Shown one piece after another: positions 1 to 12,428 of a stretch of DNA of 64,000 bases (position 1 is the first letter of the stretch; the number at the start of each line of letters is the position of its first letter). Both the position numbers and the translations under genes were made by a program. Source of the stretch: Inia geoffrensis (lineage: Eukaryota; Chordata; Mammalia; Artiodactyla; Iniidae); the NCBI GenBank assembly GCA_036417435.1, contig CM070904.1, positions 132,618,695-132,682,694 of the forward strand. The letters run 5' to 3'. The notes under the pieces are model-generated. The model had not been told where the DNA came from and made no database searches. It saw nothing but the letters and a program-made list of their open reading frames with translations.

Positions 1-213
1 GAGACAGAGACGGTCAGAGCCTCGCCCCGAAGCACGACGACGAGACAGACACACACGCGAGAAGGTCGGCGGAGGGCCAGCCCGTCCCCGCGCCGCTGTG
101 GCCGCGGGGACCTCGCGCCCTGCGCACGGCCCGCATCTCCGAGGAGGCCCCCTCGTGCGGTCTGTCCAGGACGCAGGGCTGCTCGGGGATGTGTCCTGGC
201 CACTCCACGCTAA

Positions 214-700
214 ATGCCAAAAATGAAAATGAAAATGACCGAATCGCCAGAAGAAAATTCGCCGGAAGATTTGCGCAGCCTCACACGTGGGGAATGCTTT
301 TCGGGGGATGACGCAAAAGCGTACGAAAGGGTGTGGCAGCTTCGGGAAATTGTTTGGCCCATCCCTACAAGGCTAAACTCGCACCCATGCGAGACCTAGC
401 CGCCCCACGCCCACGACTGACCCAAGAGACGTGGAAATACATCTGCGCAAAGCCCTACACGGGACTGTGCGTGGCGGCTGTGCGCACGGCAGCCCAGCCC
501 GACACACCCCAGACGTCCCTCAGACGTGAACCCAGTGGCAGAAGTATGTGTCCGTACGTGAGAATCCCACCCGGCAATGAAAGAGAATAAACCGCACATA
601 CGGGAAAAAACACGCATGGGCTGCAAGACGAGCGAAGCGAGCGGGTCCAGCGTTGACAGGGCTGTGGGATACGGGACAGAGAAGAGTCAACATGCAAAGG
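214..700 (+). mobile_element. Very diverged, GC-shifted old L1 (L1M-type) ORF2 3' fragment
   Basis: The order of short matches follows the C-terminal ORF2 region of old mammalian L1. A segment like 'gaaattgtttgg...cccatccctacaaggctaaac' comes first, then 'acccaagagacgtggaaatacatctg', and later 'aaacacgcatgggctgcaagacg' followed by 'agcgaagcgagcg'. Many expected A/T positions are now G or C, giving unusual CpG density for an L1. The assignment rests on remembered consensus and could be wrong in detail. Confidence 0.4.
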
Positions 701-1372
701 GTCTATTTACACGAAGTTCTGGAGCAGGAAATCCTGACATGGTGATAAAAATCGGAAGAAGGCTGCTTCTTGGGTGAGGCAGGAAGACGAGGCAGGAGGG
801 AGCTGTGGAGGGTGTGGACTGCCTGACAGAAACCGCATTTGCTCAGATGCTCCCGACTGTCGAAGCGCGGCAGACAGACACTCAAGGCCCGTGCGTTTCG
901 TCGTGTGTAAATGATATCACGTATTTTCAGAAATGACATAATTGACAACATAAAAAGTTACCTTCGTAATAAATACTGTAAACAAAATTAAAATGCAAAA
1001 GATGAATGAGGAAACCTCTTTGCAGTGTTCGTGGCACAGAGACGGCCGTGGTAAGTTACTAAGGCTACGGTAAGCAGCCCCTAAGAAGGTGAGCAAAAAG
1101 ACCAAGAGATTCACCAAAAAGTGGTTAAAATAAATGGGGGACAAGGGTTCAAGCTCACCAGCAATCAAATCCCGCTGTCACTTATCGCACTGGAAAAGGT
1201 GAAAAAGAACAAGCCGGCCAGCGCGGACCGGGGGTGCGGGGAGAGGCTCGATTAAGCCCACACGTCGGACACCGGTTTTCCTCAAACCTCGACCCGCAAA
1301 AACCCCCAGGGGGGTGGTCTGTGCTGCCTCCTCCCGCCCCACGTCTCCACCATCCCCGTGTCTGCCCCCTCG
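701..1372. other. Intronic sequence, nothing recognised
   Basis: AT-rich to about 1200, then GC-rich. No exon, RNA gene or transposon was recognised; short open frames here have no recognisable protein similarity. Confidence 0.6.
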
Positions 1373-1510
1373 CTCTCCCTTTCAGTCTGTCTCTATCCCC
1401 CTCTCTGCCTAACCCTCTCTCTCCCTTTCAGTCTGTCTCTGTCCCCCTCTCTGCCTACCCCTCGCTCTCCCTCTGTCTCCCTGCACCTGCCCCTCGCTCT
1501 GCCTGTCTCC
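1373..1510. repeat. Pyrimidine-rich tandem repeat, 46-bp period
   Basis: A block beginning CTCTCCCTTTCAGTCTG at 1373 recurs at 1419, and its start recurs again at 1465, so the period is 46 bp with two full copies and a decayed third. The whole tract is nearly pure C/T on the plus strand. Open frames through it encode only Ser/Leu/Pro-rich low-complexity sequence and are not genes. Confidence 0.75.
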
Positions 1511-1690
1511 CCACCCCCGCCTGCCCCCGCTCTCCAGGGCTCCGGCCACGCGCACTTGCCACCATGGGAAGGACCTGAGGACCTGAGTGGGGTCAGCCTG
1601 GCTGCCCACACCCTCCACCCCCGCCACCTGCACGGAGCCGCCCCCGTCCACGGCACCTTCCAGGGGGGCCCCCGTGTCCCCCTCGCTGCT

Positions 1691-1712
1691 GGGCGGGGCG
1701 GGGCGGGGCGGG
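1691..1712 (+). repeat. GGGCG tandem tract, potential G-quadruplex
   Basis: Five G-runs of three or four, each separated by a single C. This satisfies the usual G-quadruplex rule on the plus strand, the template strand for HDAC4. The same motif also reads as overlapping Sp1-type GC boxes. Confidence 0.7.
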
Positions 1713-1739
1713 CCCACCCCCTCCCTGTCCCTGGGTAGA

Positions 1740-4700
1740 GGGACGGGCTCGGGGGCAGCTTGCAATCTGTCACCCAAGAGGCCCCGGGACTCTCCGTCGA
1801 GAACGCTTCACCGACGAGTGAGCTCCCCGTCATGGACCACATGTGTGAGACACAGCAGGGCTGAAACAGCTTTGTGGCCGCTCCCGGGGACCGCGGCAGA
1901 CACCTCCTCGTGGCCCCGCTGGCCCACCTGGGAGCCTCCCCAGACAGCACAGCCGGCCTCCCGGCCCTGCTGCCGTGGAAAGGACCTGAGGGCAGGGCCC
2001 CTAGGGAGCCTGGCGGGCTGGTCAGACCTGTGCCCGCACATGCAGCAGGGGACCCACGGCCCTGCCCATAAGCCCTGCCGCGAAGGGGCGGGGGTTCCCT
2101 TCAAGCTGGGACCTCAGGGACAGAATGGCAGAGAGGTGGGTGCAGCTAAGCCCAAAACCCGCGCGGGAGGGAGGGAGAGGGAGGCGGCCGCGGACCACCC
2201 AGAGGAGCCAGGGTCCGGACCCCGCGCAGCAGGTCGCACCTCCCGCGGGTGACTCTGCTCCTCTGCCGTTTCCCAGACTCTGCGTCATGCAGCAGGGCGT
2301 GCAGGGGCGTGGCCGCCAGGAGTCGGTACACCCAGCTCAGCACCCACCCGCGGCGTCCCTGCACACTGAGTGCCACTGCTGAGAGCTGTCTGTGGAAAAC
2401 AAAATTACCTTCCCAACACCCGGCTTACAGGAACTCAGGGCAGGAAGAAAGTTGCAGAGGCCTTGGGGGCGGCTGAATTCCAAGAGCAGATCTCCAAGCC
2501 AGCTTCCCAATTTTGCAGTCACTGCTGCCAGCAGTCAATACAATCTGGTTTGACCATGAGCTGAGCTTTGGTCCCTCCAAGCCGATGTCGCTGTGCATGT
2601 CCATAAGATCAGCTTAAGAACTTTGCTAATATATTTCAAAACAGTGATGTTTTCTTGTCTTTTAAAAGGAAAACCAAATGACACCACTAGGACAAAAGAG
2701 TAAATGAGGTGGGGCTAAACCATGTCCCTTAATATTATTAGTTTTCTTCCAGGAGGCACTACTCAAGAGCTGCACTACCTGCTCTTCTCAGAACAGGGTC
2801 GCACACCGAGGAAGGTACCTCTGCCAGAAGCACTTGTTGATCCGTATGGATTCAGAGAATCCTGCCTGGGGACCCCATGGCTGTGTCTGTGGGTAAAGGC
2901 CCCTAGCGGCTGTCACCAGGCCACTGCCCACCGCTCTGGGATTCCACCCACGTGGCCAGCCTTCAGAGACGGACGACTCAGAGGGCTGCCTGGTCAGGAA
3001 GCCAAGGCCATGTCCTGAACAACGGATCTCGGAAGGAAGAACCTCGCCCTCTTGGGATCACCTACACCCCCAGATTGCCTTATGTACAGCCCCGGGTTCC
3101 CTTTCAACTGCTCAGTGCTGACTTAATGTGTAAATGAGGCGCAGGCAGAAATTCGCTTAATATGGTCTCACAATACTTACTTTTCACCCAGAACCCAGAA
3201 GGAAAGTGGGATCTCTCAGTTGTCATTACAAAGAGACTAGAAACAACCACCCCGGACCCTGATGATTAAAGTTCACAGGATGACAAAACTCCCAGAAAAA
3301 CGATATTGTCGTTGAGTGTTAATGAAACGAGCAATTAGAAACCACAACTCTGATTCCCCAAAATGCCCCAGAGCACGACACTGTAAAAGCCTGGCATGGA
3401 CAGTGCGGAGGAGCCAGGACGGCTGTGGGGACACGGTGCTGCCACGGTGAAGTCCATGTCCACCTGGGACCAGAACCCGGAAGTTCTGTGCATCAGAGGC
3501 CCAACAGGCCTGCCGTGTAGGTTTTTCAAAGATGGTCAAGGAACTTCTAAGGCATCGTGTGGCCCACTATCTGAGGGAAGTACAGGGCAGACCCGATGAC
3601 CCTCGGAGGTCACTTCTGATAGACAGCATCTTCTCCTGGATGCTGACCTCCAGGCTCACGTGCTACTTGGCCATGGTTTCTAGGGACCATTTGCGACTAA
3701 ACCGTTCTTCCCTCTGGGGTCCTCAAAACGGAACCATGTCCATCTTTATCTCACTGGATTTCCTGGCTCAAATCAAAGAGGCACCCTCATTTCAGTACAT
3801 TCAAAATCACTCTTCCCTCTGGCCTCATGGCACATGAGCATTATCAAAAGGTCCCCTGGACGTGTCATTCATGTTCCCACCCAAATCTGGATACTCATAT
3901 GCTGCGAGGACAAAAAGGTCAGCCATCAACATGCTGGTCAGCAAGAGGAAGGCCGGCATCACAGACACCCGGCACTCTGGACGCTGCGGAAGCTGCGGAC
4001 TGGACATCGCCGTGAGCGCTGGGGGGAGGGGCGCATGGAGGGGGAGGGGAGAAGTGATGGGTGAAAGTGGTCAAGGGAGAGCCTGGCCGGCCTCCCCTTC
4101 CTCCGCCCTCACCACCCAGTCTCCATTCGTGCGACACGCGTTTTCCTCCCAGGTGGGGTGCCTGGGAAGCTGCATCCCCTTGAGACCAGTGGCGGGTCCC
4201 CTCCGTCTGCAGGGCATCCTGGCTCCTTCCGTCCATGGGCTCACCACCACCGGGACACACTTCCTGTGGTGGCTCAGGACTGACTGAAGACTTAGGCTGT
4301 GTCTGACCCACTGTCTTCTCTCTGTAGAGAGTAGGTCTGAGCGAGCCCGTGAGGGTACTGGGCCAGACCAAAGGCAGTGTGTTTATCAGCAGGAGCCAGT
4401 GAGGAGGAATGAGATAAAAACCACGTCGCAAGCCAACGCAAGAGACGGTTTTCTTTGTAGAACAAACGTCTTCAGCTGCCACCTTTGGAAAATACACAAA
4501 ACGATCCTTCTCTTCTATAACTGCAGGCAGCCTGCAGCACAGAGGGCAACTCACTGTCAAAGGTGAGAAGGACGCCTTACAAAGCACAACACTCTCGTGT
4601 GCCACGAATGCTTGGTGGCAAAGGAAAAGCCGGGCCCAGCACGGCAGCCGGAGTGGCCATCAATGCCCCCTGGGGCAGCAGGTCAAACAAGGCCATCCAC

Positions 4701-5110
4701 CTGCCCGTAAACAACTTCCTAGAAACCCAGAGGGCCGGGTTTATGAGCAATTCCTGACCGTAAGCCCGTTAATTAGGCACAGACAGGTTCAGGGATGACG
4801 CAGGGCTTTTGGCTGCCACGCGCTTTCCCAGGTACCAGGGTTATGGCAACCTAAGTGCGTCCTGCAGGCTCATTAAAAGTTGCCTCAGGTGACCCGGAAG
4901 CTGGGGCCCCAGGTAACATCTCTCCAGCTACCTGGGACAGGTAATAAAGAGAGTAAACATGATGGCCTGGCTCCCAGGCCATAAAACCAGGTTCCTTTCC
5001 ATGTTATCCGTTTCCCTTCAAGGAAAAGAGTCACATGCTCAACTAAATAGCTCTTAAAGTTCTCTCCTGTCCATGGAGGGAGACAGCACAAATCACACCA
5101 ACAGATTTTA
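1740..5110. other. Intronic sequence, nothing recognised
   Basis: Mixed GC-rich and neutral DNA. The longest open frames (for example the 228-codon minus frame at 3919-4605 and the 221-codon plus frame at 1587-2252) show no domain, no recognisable similarity and no splice context, so they are treated as chance. Confidence 0.55.
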
Positions 5111-5137
5111 TACACACACACACACACACACACACAC
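5111..5137. repeat. (CA)n microsatellite
   Basis: About 13 perfect AC units, starting TACACAC and ending CACACGTG. It abuts an old L1 fragment. Confidence 0.95.
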
Positions 5138-5139
5138 GT

Positions 5140-5400
5140 GTATAAAAATTCAGCCTTACTAGTAAAAAAGGACATGCAAATAAAAGAGTAGAAATCGTTT
5201 TTAGTTTTTGCCCATTAGACTGGAAATACTCTGTGAGACCTGGGAAAGGGACATCCAGGCTGAATACAGCTTTGGAAGGAGCAGGAACTCTTCTGGAGGG
5301 CGACCCGGTAAGATGCTTTAAAATGTGTAATGTGCACAGAGTATTTTTCATCTGAAGCGATTTATTCTGAGGAGACCTGCCCAAAGGATGGGGCCTGCAG
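5140..5400 (+). mobile_element. Old L1 (L1M-type) ORF2 fragment
   Basis: Matches in order to the L1 segment that normally reads 'caaattaaaac...cccatcagattggc', then 'ggaactct', then 'agcaattctacttctagg'. Here these appear as 'catgcaaataaaag', 'tgcccattagactgg', 'aggaactcttctgga' and 'agcgatttattctgagg'. Heavily mutated with several indels; no coding capacity. Confidence 0.5.
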
Positions 5401-5691
5401 TCTGGTCCACAAGCAGGAACTGCGGAAGATGAGCCCCCGTCTCCCAGGATGGCACCTGCCACACAGACGTGTCAGGACAGGTCCCTGCCGTGCAGTGTAG
5501 ACGGGGAGGCTGTCGCGCCAGGGTCACGGGATTCAGCCCCGACTTCGGACTCTGGCTGCTTCGGAGCCACAGCGGGGGTGGCATCCACGCCGGGAACATC
5601 CCCAGGTTCCTCGCCCACTCACAGCCCGTGAACCCACGGGCTCCTGGTTCCGGCAGGACGGACCTGTCTAAAACCCCTCCTGGCGCAGGGG

Positions 5692-5850
5692 TTCCTCATG
5701 GGGTGATGAGAATGGTTTGGAACCAGACAGTGGTGATGGTTGTACCATACTGTAAATGTGCTAAATGTCATTGAATTGTACACTTTAAAATGGTCAAGTG
5801 ATGAGCTTTATGTTATATGAATTTTACCACAATGAAAAAAATGAGTAAGG
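5692..5850 (+). mobile_element. Old L1 3' end (L1MB-like)
   Basis: Contains the common mammalian repeat tail: 'ggtgatggttgtacc', 'ctaaatgtcattgaattgtac', 'actttaaaatggtc' and 'gaattttaccacaatg', followed by an A-rich end. The family is recalled rather than searched. Confidence 0.6.
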
Positions 5851-6594
5851 GAAAAACTAAGTATCTTCCATAAAGAAAAGGGAAAAAAACAAGCAGCCAC
5901 TTCTCTCTGGGCTCCGTCGGGTGAGGAGGACCACAGCCCTGAGACCGAGGACGAGCAAGGTCCCCGTGTGTGTGCCCCGGGCCCTCGGGGTCCCTGGACG
6001 GCCACTGGGGACGAAGGCAGAGCCTGGGTTCTCCTCCACGCTCCCCGCATCCTACCTGACGGGCCTCAGGGGAGAGCAGCCTGCGTCGGCAAAGGGAACG
6101 GGCAAACTTACCTGCGATGAAAATGATCAGAACCCTGCTGAGCACTGGACAACTACAAAATAGCTCAGGTGGTGATTAAACTGTGTCCAGCACCGACCCT
6201 GCCAACAACCTCTTCTAGGAGAAAAAGGCCAGGTCTCTCCACACAGGCCCCAGGAAAGGCCTTTTGTCCTTGGGGAGTCACCTGCTCTTATTTACGTCGG
6301 CAGCCCGGGAGTGCGGCTGCCTGATCTGACACCACAGGGAAATGGTTACAGGCCTGGAGAGGGTGCCTCCCATGCAACCCCGAGGGGGACCCCAGCACAG
6401 GGAGGAGAGGCCCGGCTTTGCCCAGCTCTCCTGCAAGCCTCACACCCAGGGCAAGCCCTCACCCAGGGTCCAGCCTTAGCCACACAACCACAGTCCATGG
6501 CGTGGGCAGGGCCCCTCGCGCACGTGCTGTCACAGATAACTTTCCAAGATCCCAATGTGGTTAGAGAAGTTTTAGTCAATGCATCGAAAAAAAA
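5851..6594. other. Intronic sequence, nothing recognised
   Basis: GC-rich unique-looking DNA between two L1 remnants. No exon or repeat was identified. Confidence 0.55.
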
Positions 6595-6890
6595 GGGAGG
6601 GAACAATTATAATTTGCAGATGACATTACTGTCTACTTAGAGAACATGAAATAACCAATTACAAATTTCTTAGGACTAAGAAGCAAATTGTAGACATTGG
6701 TTGGCTACAAATAATAATGAAATCAAGGGCTCTGCACTGACAGTGACCAAGTAGAGAATAAAATGAAGAAACATTCTATTCATAACAGGAGAAAATATAT
6801 AAAATACCCAAGAATAATTAAATATAAAATCTACAGCCCTTATATGAAGAAAATAAGACAGGACTTTTCGTAAGGACAGAGGAAGCCTCA
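6595..6890 (+). mobile_element. L1 ORF2 fragment (reverse-transcriptase region)
   Basis: Reads like the L1 stretch 'ttgcagatgacat...attgtctacttagaaaac'. The segment 'aatttgcagatgacattac' corresponds to the region encoding the F/YADD reverse-transcriptase motif. It continues through 'aaacattctattcataac...aaaatacccaagaataa'. Truncated and full of stops. Confidence 0.7.
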
Positions 6891-7098
6891 AATCACACAC
6901 AGGCTTCCATATTCCTGGATTAGACAGTTAACAGCAGGAAGTTATTAGGAGACGTCCTGCTGACTTATTAACTTGCTGCAACTTCAATTAAGTTTCCAGA
7001 GCAACTTTGGGGGACGTTATGAGAAAGGGTTCTGATGCTCACCTGGAAAAATGAAAGCTCACCCGGAGACAAGCTGAGGGAATTAAAAATGAAGAACA

Positions 7099-7300
7099 GG
7101 GCTTCCCTGGTGGCGCAGTGGTTGAGAGTCCGCCTGCTGATGCAGGGGACGTGGGTTCGTGCCCCGGTCCGGGAGGATCCCACATGCCGCGGAGCGGCTG
7201 GGCCCGTGAGCCATGGCCGCTGAGCCTGCGCGTCCGGAGCCTGTGCTCCGCAACGGGAGAGGCCACAGCAGTGAGAGGCCCGCGTACCGCAAAAAAAAAA
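7099..7300 (+). mobile_element. CHR-2-type SINE (tRNA-Glu derived)
   Basis: Complete short CHR SINE. The A-box region is GTGGCGCAGTGGTTGAG and the B-box-like region is GTGGGTTCGTGCCCC. It ends CGCGTACCGC plus a poly(A) of about 14. It is flanked by a perfect 14-bp target-site duplication AAAAATGAAGAACA at 7085-7098 and 7301-7314. It is antisense to HDAC4. Little decay suggests a recent cetacean insertion. Confidence 0.95.
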
Positions 7301-7539
7301 AAAAATGAAGAACAAATGTGTGGGGAGTGGAGACCTGCACGGTCGGACCCTGAAACACGGGCACAGGCTCCTGCTGACACGGGGTGCGGCTGGTACGAGG
7401 AACAGAGGGGGCCGGAGACAGACTCGGCCAAATAAATATGCGCTGATTATGGGACAGAGCTGGCATTTTTTAAATCGTTTAGAAAACTGCTTTGCTTCGT
7501 GAATGAGGCGAGGCCAAGGAGGTGACTGACAAAATATAA

Positions 7540-8027
7540 TGGGCATTGAAATAACGCCCTCAATTTATAAAGAACACTCATAAACTGATGACAAAAAGGC
7601 AAGCATTGCAATAGAAAAACAGCAAAGAAAATGAGAATTGGTAAAAGACACGCCAGGAGAGAATGGAAATATGGTGGAGCCACTATCAACAAAATGCAGG
7701 CACGACATGAGACAGAATCAAAACAGAGCGTGAACAAGCGCCACCAATGCATCCGACGGCAGGGTCAGCCCTGGCCCCTCCCCTCTGGGAGGGCAGTCAC
7801 TGCTCCGCCAGACCGCTGTGTGCAGACCGTGGAAGTGGGAAAACGCGGGGGCGGGTAGCGACCCGCGCAGCAGGCTGTGGGTGGGAGGGAGGGGGCCCTG
7901 CAGCGCCCCGCAGAGGCAGCCACCACCCAGGACAGGTCAGCGAGTGCTGGCTGTCGTGGTTACTGCTGCTTTGCTATTCTGCTCTCGGAATGAGCAAGGC
8001 GGGTGTGTGTGAGAGAGACAGAGAGAC

Positions 8028-8062
<35 letters not shown>

Positions 8063-8460
8063 CACACACATGCATACCCAGGACCTGGTGTAGCTTTTGG
8101 AAAGAAACATGGCAAGAAATAAAAGCCACAGAAAAGGACTTATCCTGGGTCAGCAATACCATTTCTGTTTTGTTTAGACAAAGGCATATGATTCACGAAC
8201 GAGGACACTAAAAACAGAAGAAAAACTGGAAATGACCTTAATGTTCAACTCTTCAACTATTAGCACTTATTTAAATTCATTGGGGTTCATTGTAAGACTA
8301 CAATAAAACCATTAAAATCATGCTTTTGAAGTGTATGTAATGATAAAGGGAAATGTTAACAATAAATAAAAACCACATGTCAGTATAATCCCAGTTCCAT
8401 AAAACTATAGATACACACACGCACAATTTACATAATCTAAGCTTACAGGAATCCACTACA
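7540..8460 (+). mobile_element. Old L1 (L1M-type) ORF2/3' remnants with unrecognised middle
   Basis: 7550-7760 matches 'tataaagaactc...aaaaatgggcaaaagac' type L1 sequence. 8220-8460 matches the later 'aactggaaa...gaccttaatgttcaac' and 'ccattaaaatcatg...gtataatcccagttcc' part. The 7770-8000 middle is GC-rich and I do not recognise it; it could be a later insertion or strongly diverged L1. Confidence 0.5.
8003..8070. repeat. GA-rich simple repeat
   Basis: Imperfect (GAGA)/(GACA) repeat, entered from a short (GT)n and leaving into a short (AC)n. Purine-rich on the plus strand. Confidence 0.9.
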
Positions 8461-9499
8461 AAATGCAACAGCTTTCCTAGCTAATAGCGCTGGAATCACG
8501 TCTTCTCTGTGATTTGCAATTATTCGATAATTAACAGTAATGACTGTGGCGATCAGAAAGAGATCATGATGAAAACATTCCTTGTAAAAAACGACACTGT
8601 CTGGTATGCAAACAGCAGGGCCCTGCTGCTCTGTGGTACACAAGCCTTGGAGAGTCCAGGGGCCCGGGACCTTCCCCTTCCTGCTCCCGTTTACCTACGC
8701 AGGTGTTCCTCCTGGGGTGCAGGAGGCTCCAGGGAGATCTGTGGGGAGGTCGCTGTGAGCAAACGGTTAATGAGGAGGTCAGACGTGTGGGTGAGCGTGA
8801 CTGAGTGGACACAGGCATTCACTCCCACTCCTCTCGGAACCACGAAGAGGAATGGCGTTTTTTAGGAGACACGGATTCACAGGAACAAAGCCCGCAGGAA
8901 GGACTGGAGAGCAGGTTTGTCATCAGAACTTTGGAAGATGCAGAACTCTGGAGATGAGACCCGGCAGCACCCCAGAGGCACAGCCCAGGCGACACGGTCA
9001 GCGTCATGTTCTACTCCGAAGTGCTCACCACATCTCCATCAGTGAAATGGAATATTCGATACATTCCCAATACAAAATTGTAAGTGTTTGCCAAGTAGCA
9101 AAACACCACACATTTATGGAAACATTACTGGCATGGACAGAGGTCAAGGGGCGGCATGCCTGGACACAGACCCTTCAGAAGGTGGCCAAGGGATCCTGGC
9201 TTGAACGGGGCTCTCAGCATCCAGACCCACAGCCCTGTCCCCTTCATGCTCTCTTCACGGTGCACCCCGACTTCTCACTGTCCCCCCTACCCGAGCCCTC
9301 CTCATGTGCACCCGACTCTTGTCAAAATCACTGTTGCCACGCCCTCTCCCACCTTCCCTGGACGAGGGTGAGCATCCCCCCTGGAGAAGATGACTGCGCT
9401 CCAGGCTGGGTCTGTCACAGCCCTGCAATATCCATTCCTCTGGGTGTGTTCCCATACGAGCTCTCACCCTGACCTTCAGACTTGCCTTGGCCAGCGAGG
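8461..9499. other. Intronic sequence, nothing recognised
   Basis: Unique-looking DNA. The 206-codon frame at 8852-9472 has no domain or family similarity I can name and is treated as chance. Confidence 0.5.
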
Positions 9500-9775
9500 C
9501 AACAGCATCCATGACTTACATGGAGGCTTAAACCACTGTTGCCCTCTTGCTGAGCCTGGAACTCGGAAACCAGCAGATAATCCAGCTGCCAAGCACCAGA
9601 CTGGAAGCGAGGCTACTCCAGGTCACCCCATCACTGGGCAGCTCACAGCTGATCACAGGAGCATGAGAGAGAGCCCAGACAACCCTCCACAAACAAATGA
9701 CTGCTGTAGTAAGCACTATATCTCGGGTAGTTTGTTATGCAGCCAAAGCTGACTGAGACACTCATGTAACAGATT
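9500..9775 (+). mobile_element. Possible diverged MaLR-type LTR 3' portion
   Basis: The tail 'gtagtttgttatgcagcc...gctgactgagaca' resembles the 3' end of MLT1-like LTRs, which usually read 'gtaatttgttacagcag...aactaatac'. Upstream similarity is weak, so the 5' boundary is a guess. Confidence 0.35.
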
Positions 9776-10942
9776 CTTTGTGGTCTTATAAAATAGTGGC
9801 CATCACCACTCAAGCAGGAAGGACTTTGTGCTGGCTTATATGCTGTAATTGTTTTCCTTTTTGCAAAAAGCAAATATTTAAACCATTGATCCTGATCTAG
9901 AGGTATAACAGATTCATATTACAGATACTTTGAAATGCAAAAATCATGTTACTACACCATTACACTTAAAGATAGTCTGCAGTACAAGACTGAAACGGTA
10001 GCCATGATCACCAGCGTTTGCCCACAGTGAGAAGAGCTTACAGGTTTCTCAAACTGTGGGACTGGATTTGCATTGGAGCATAGGGAACTCAGCCAATAGG
10101 AAGGGAGGAAATCGCTAACTCCAGGGAAAGCTAAGAGCTGTATCAGAGAGGTCATGAAGCCACTGCATGGTGTGTGTCGGCAACAGGCACCCACACAGAC
10201 ACAAGAATGGAGCCCCTGATGGTTCTTTAATCAGAAGGAGGGTCTCAGTATATGAAGCACCCGAAAAGCGGCAGTGTATGCGTGTGGGGGGAGGGGCCGG
10301 GGACGGAAGGCGAAAGCCTAGTCTCTCCAGCAAGTGGGAGATAATCAGCCCATGGGATCTTTAATGCGAGGACGAAGCAGACCATCTACAAACTTCTACT
10401 GGCAGAAGCCAGCAGAGACCTGGGGCTGGGGAGCAGATGGGGGAGCAGGGAGGGGCGGCTTCTGCTTGCTTACACTGTACTACATTCCCATTAGAAACAC
10501 TGGAAATAGGGATTCCCTTGATAAGAGTTTAAAAAAATTCAAAATGACACACAACAAACCCCCAAAGCAGCAAATCTAGGTAATGCTACTTTTGCCAGGT
10601 GATCACCTAGGCTACCCCAGCTGACATAAACACCCACGGACACCACACTCACTTCTCTCACAGCCCTGGGCCTCAGTGACCATGCTGTCTGGACGCCATT
10701 CTGGGGAGAAGAAAGCTAACTGCACAGGACAGAAAGGGGAACGGGGCTCCTGAATCAGCCATGACCACCAAAGACACTGCGTCTGGTACAAGTGCGACAC
10801 TGAGTGTCGAAACCCTGGGTAAAGAAGACCTTTCTTGTAACATTTAAAAAATTATTCCCTTTTTAACTATAAAAGCCTATTCAAATTCACTGATGATTTA
10901 ATGACACTAACTCGACTGTGTGCTCAAGAAATCCATCTGACA
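9776..10942. other. Intronic sequence, nothing recognised
   Basis: No gene, RNA or transposon recognised. The end includes the 5' copy of the target site used by the following L1 insertion (10926-10942). Confidence 0.55.
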
Positions 10943-11185
10943 TATATATGCTAACAAACGTAAGGTAGAGAGCTAGTGGGAAGCAGCCGCTTGGCACAGG
11001 GATACCGGCTCGGTGCTTTGTGACCGCCTGGAGGGGTGGGATAGGGAGGGTGGGAGGGAGGGAGACGCAAGAGGGAAGAAATATGTGAACGTGTGTATAT
11101 GTATAACTGATTCACTTTGTTATAAAGTAGAAACTGACACACCATTGTAGAGCAATTATGCTCCAATAAAGATGTTAAAAAAAAA
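10943..11185 (+). mobile_element. 5'-truncated young L1 (3' UTR only)
   Basis: Only the last 0.24 kb of a cetartiodactyl L1 inserted here: 'agctagtgggaagcagcc', 'ggctcggtgctttgtgac', 'gattcactttgttataaag', 'caattatgctccaataaa', then poly(A). Flanked by a 17-bp target-site duplication AAGAAATCC(A/G)TCTGACA at 10926-10942 and 11186-11202 with one mismatch. The same 3' end recurs at 60.9-61.2 kb. Confidence 0.93.
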
Positions 11186-11202
11186 AAGAAATCCGTCTGA
11201 CA

Positions 11203-12208
11203 AACACCACTGTTAAATGTCGCTAACAATATGATACCTTGTGAAGAGAGCGTAAATCAGCAAAACGGAAGCCGACTGATGGTATGATACAATTACATAG
11301 TTTAAATGGCTTTAGACGAATGATCTCTATTTTAAGTGGAGAAACAACAAACGATTAAAATGCAGAGAGCATGTAACCTTGAGATGCTTCCTGAGCTGCG
11401 TTTCTGGGGCTCCCACCACCTCTGGGAGCACCCAGCCTGTGGGTCAGGGGGAGCTCGGGGTACCCCTGACTTCCGGGCCCTCTCTGCAGTCTGCAGGTGC
11501 TGACAGGAGGACCCAGGAGGGAGACTCTGTTCCATCTCAAAGAGGTGACACAAACTCCTGGAGCACCAGATGAGGAGAGAAACTGGGGGTCAGGGAGAAA
11601 AAGCACCCCCAGACTGAGGCCCCAGGACAGCGGGAAGCCCGGTGTCGTCCTGTGGGGGAAGCACCGCCGGGCTCAAGAGTGATCCCGATGTTTCTTGCTT
11701 ATTTGTGCAAAACTCCTCACATACGAGAGGTTGCTGATGTCTCAATTTCTCATTTTTTTCTTGTAAAAGCTACAGACTCAACCAACACAGACACGAGGAC
11801 ATAAGCAACTAGCGTCTTCCTTAATCCTGGTCAGCACAAAACCCACCATCGCCAGTTTCCAGTACAGTCACTCAATCAGGGGCTCTTTGAGTGAGGACGA
11901 GGGTGCGAGGGGGAGTGAAAACAAGAGAGAGAAGTGCAAATCCCGAGTTCCTTCTTCAGCCAGGCACCGTGCCGGGCCCGCAGATGCCAGAGGTGGGCGG
12001 CTGCCTGCTACCAGGTAGGCACGTGGATGGGTGACCTACAGGAAGGAGGGGCACACACACGGCTCCACGTCCCAAGACGAAGGGCAGTGCGGGCGCCCTG
12101 GTCGCCAGGAGCCTGGTTAAAGGGGGGGCGTATCAGAGAGGACCGGAAAGACCCAAGACTGCAGTGATCCTTCAGCCTTCTGAGATGACATCAAGATAGG
12201 GGGCAGTT
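11203..12208. other. Intronic sequence, nothing recognised
   Basis: Neutral to GC-rich unique-looking DNA; no supported feature. Confidence 0.55.
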
Positions 12209-12428
12209 GGGCTTCCCTGGTGGCGCAGTGGCTGAGAGTCCGCCTGCCGACGCAGGGGACGCGGGTTCGTGCCCCGGTCCGGGAAGATCCCACGTGCCGC
12301 GGAGCGGCTGGGCCCGTGAGCCATGATGGCCGCTAAGCCTGCGCGTCCGGAGCCTGCGCTCCGCAACGGGAGAGGCCACAGCAGTGAGAGGCCCGCGTAC
12401 CGCAAAAACAAAAACAAACAAAATAAAA
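12209..12428 (+). mobile_element. CHR-2-type SINE
   Basis: Near-identical to the copy at 7099, with a 3-nt ATG insertion in the tRNA-unrelated region (CCATGATGGCCGC) and an A-rich tail AAAAACAAAAACAAAC. Flanked by an approximate duplication of AAGATA(C)GGGGCAGT. Antisense to HDAC4. Confidence 0.93.
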
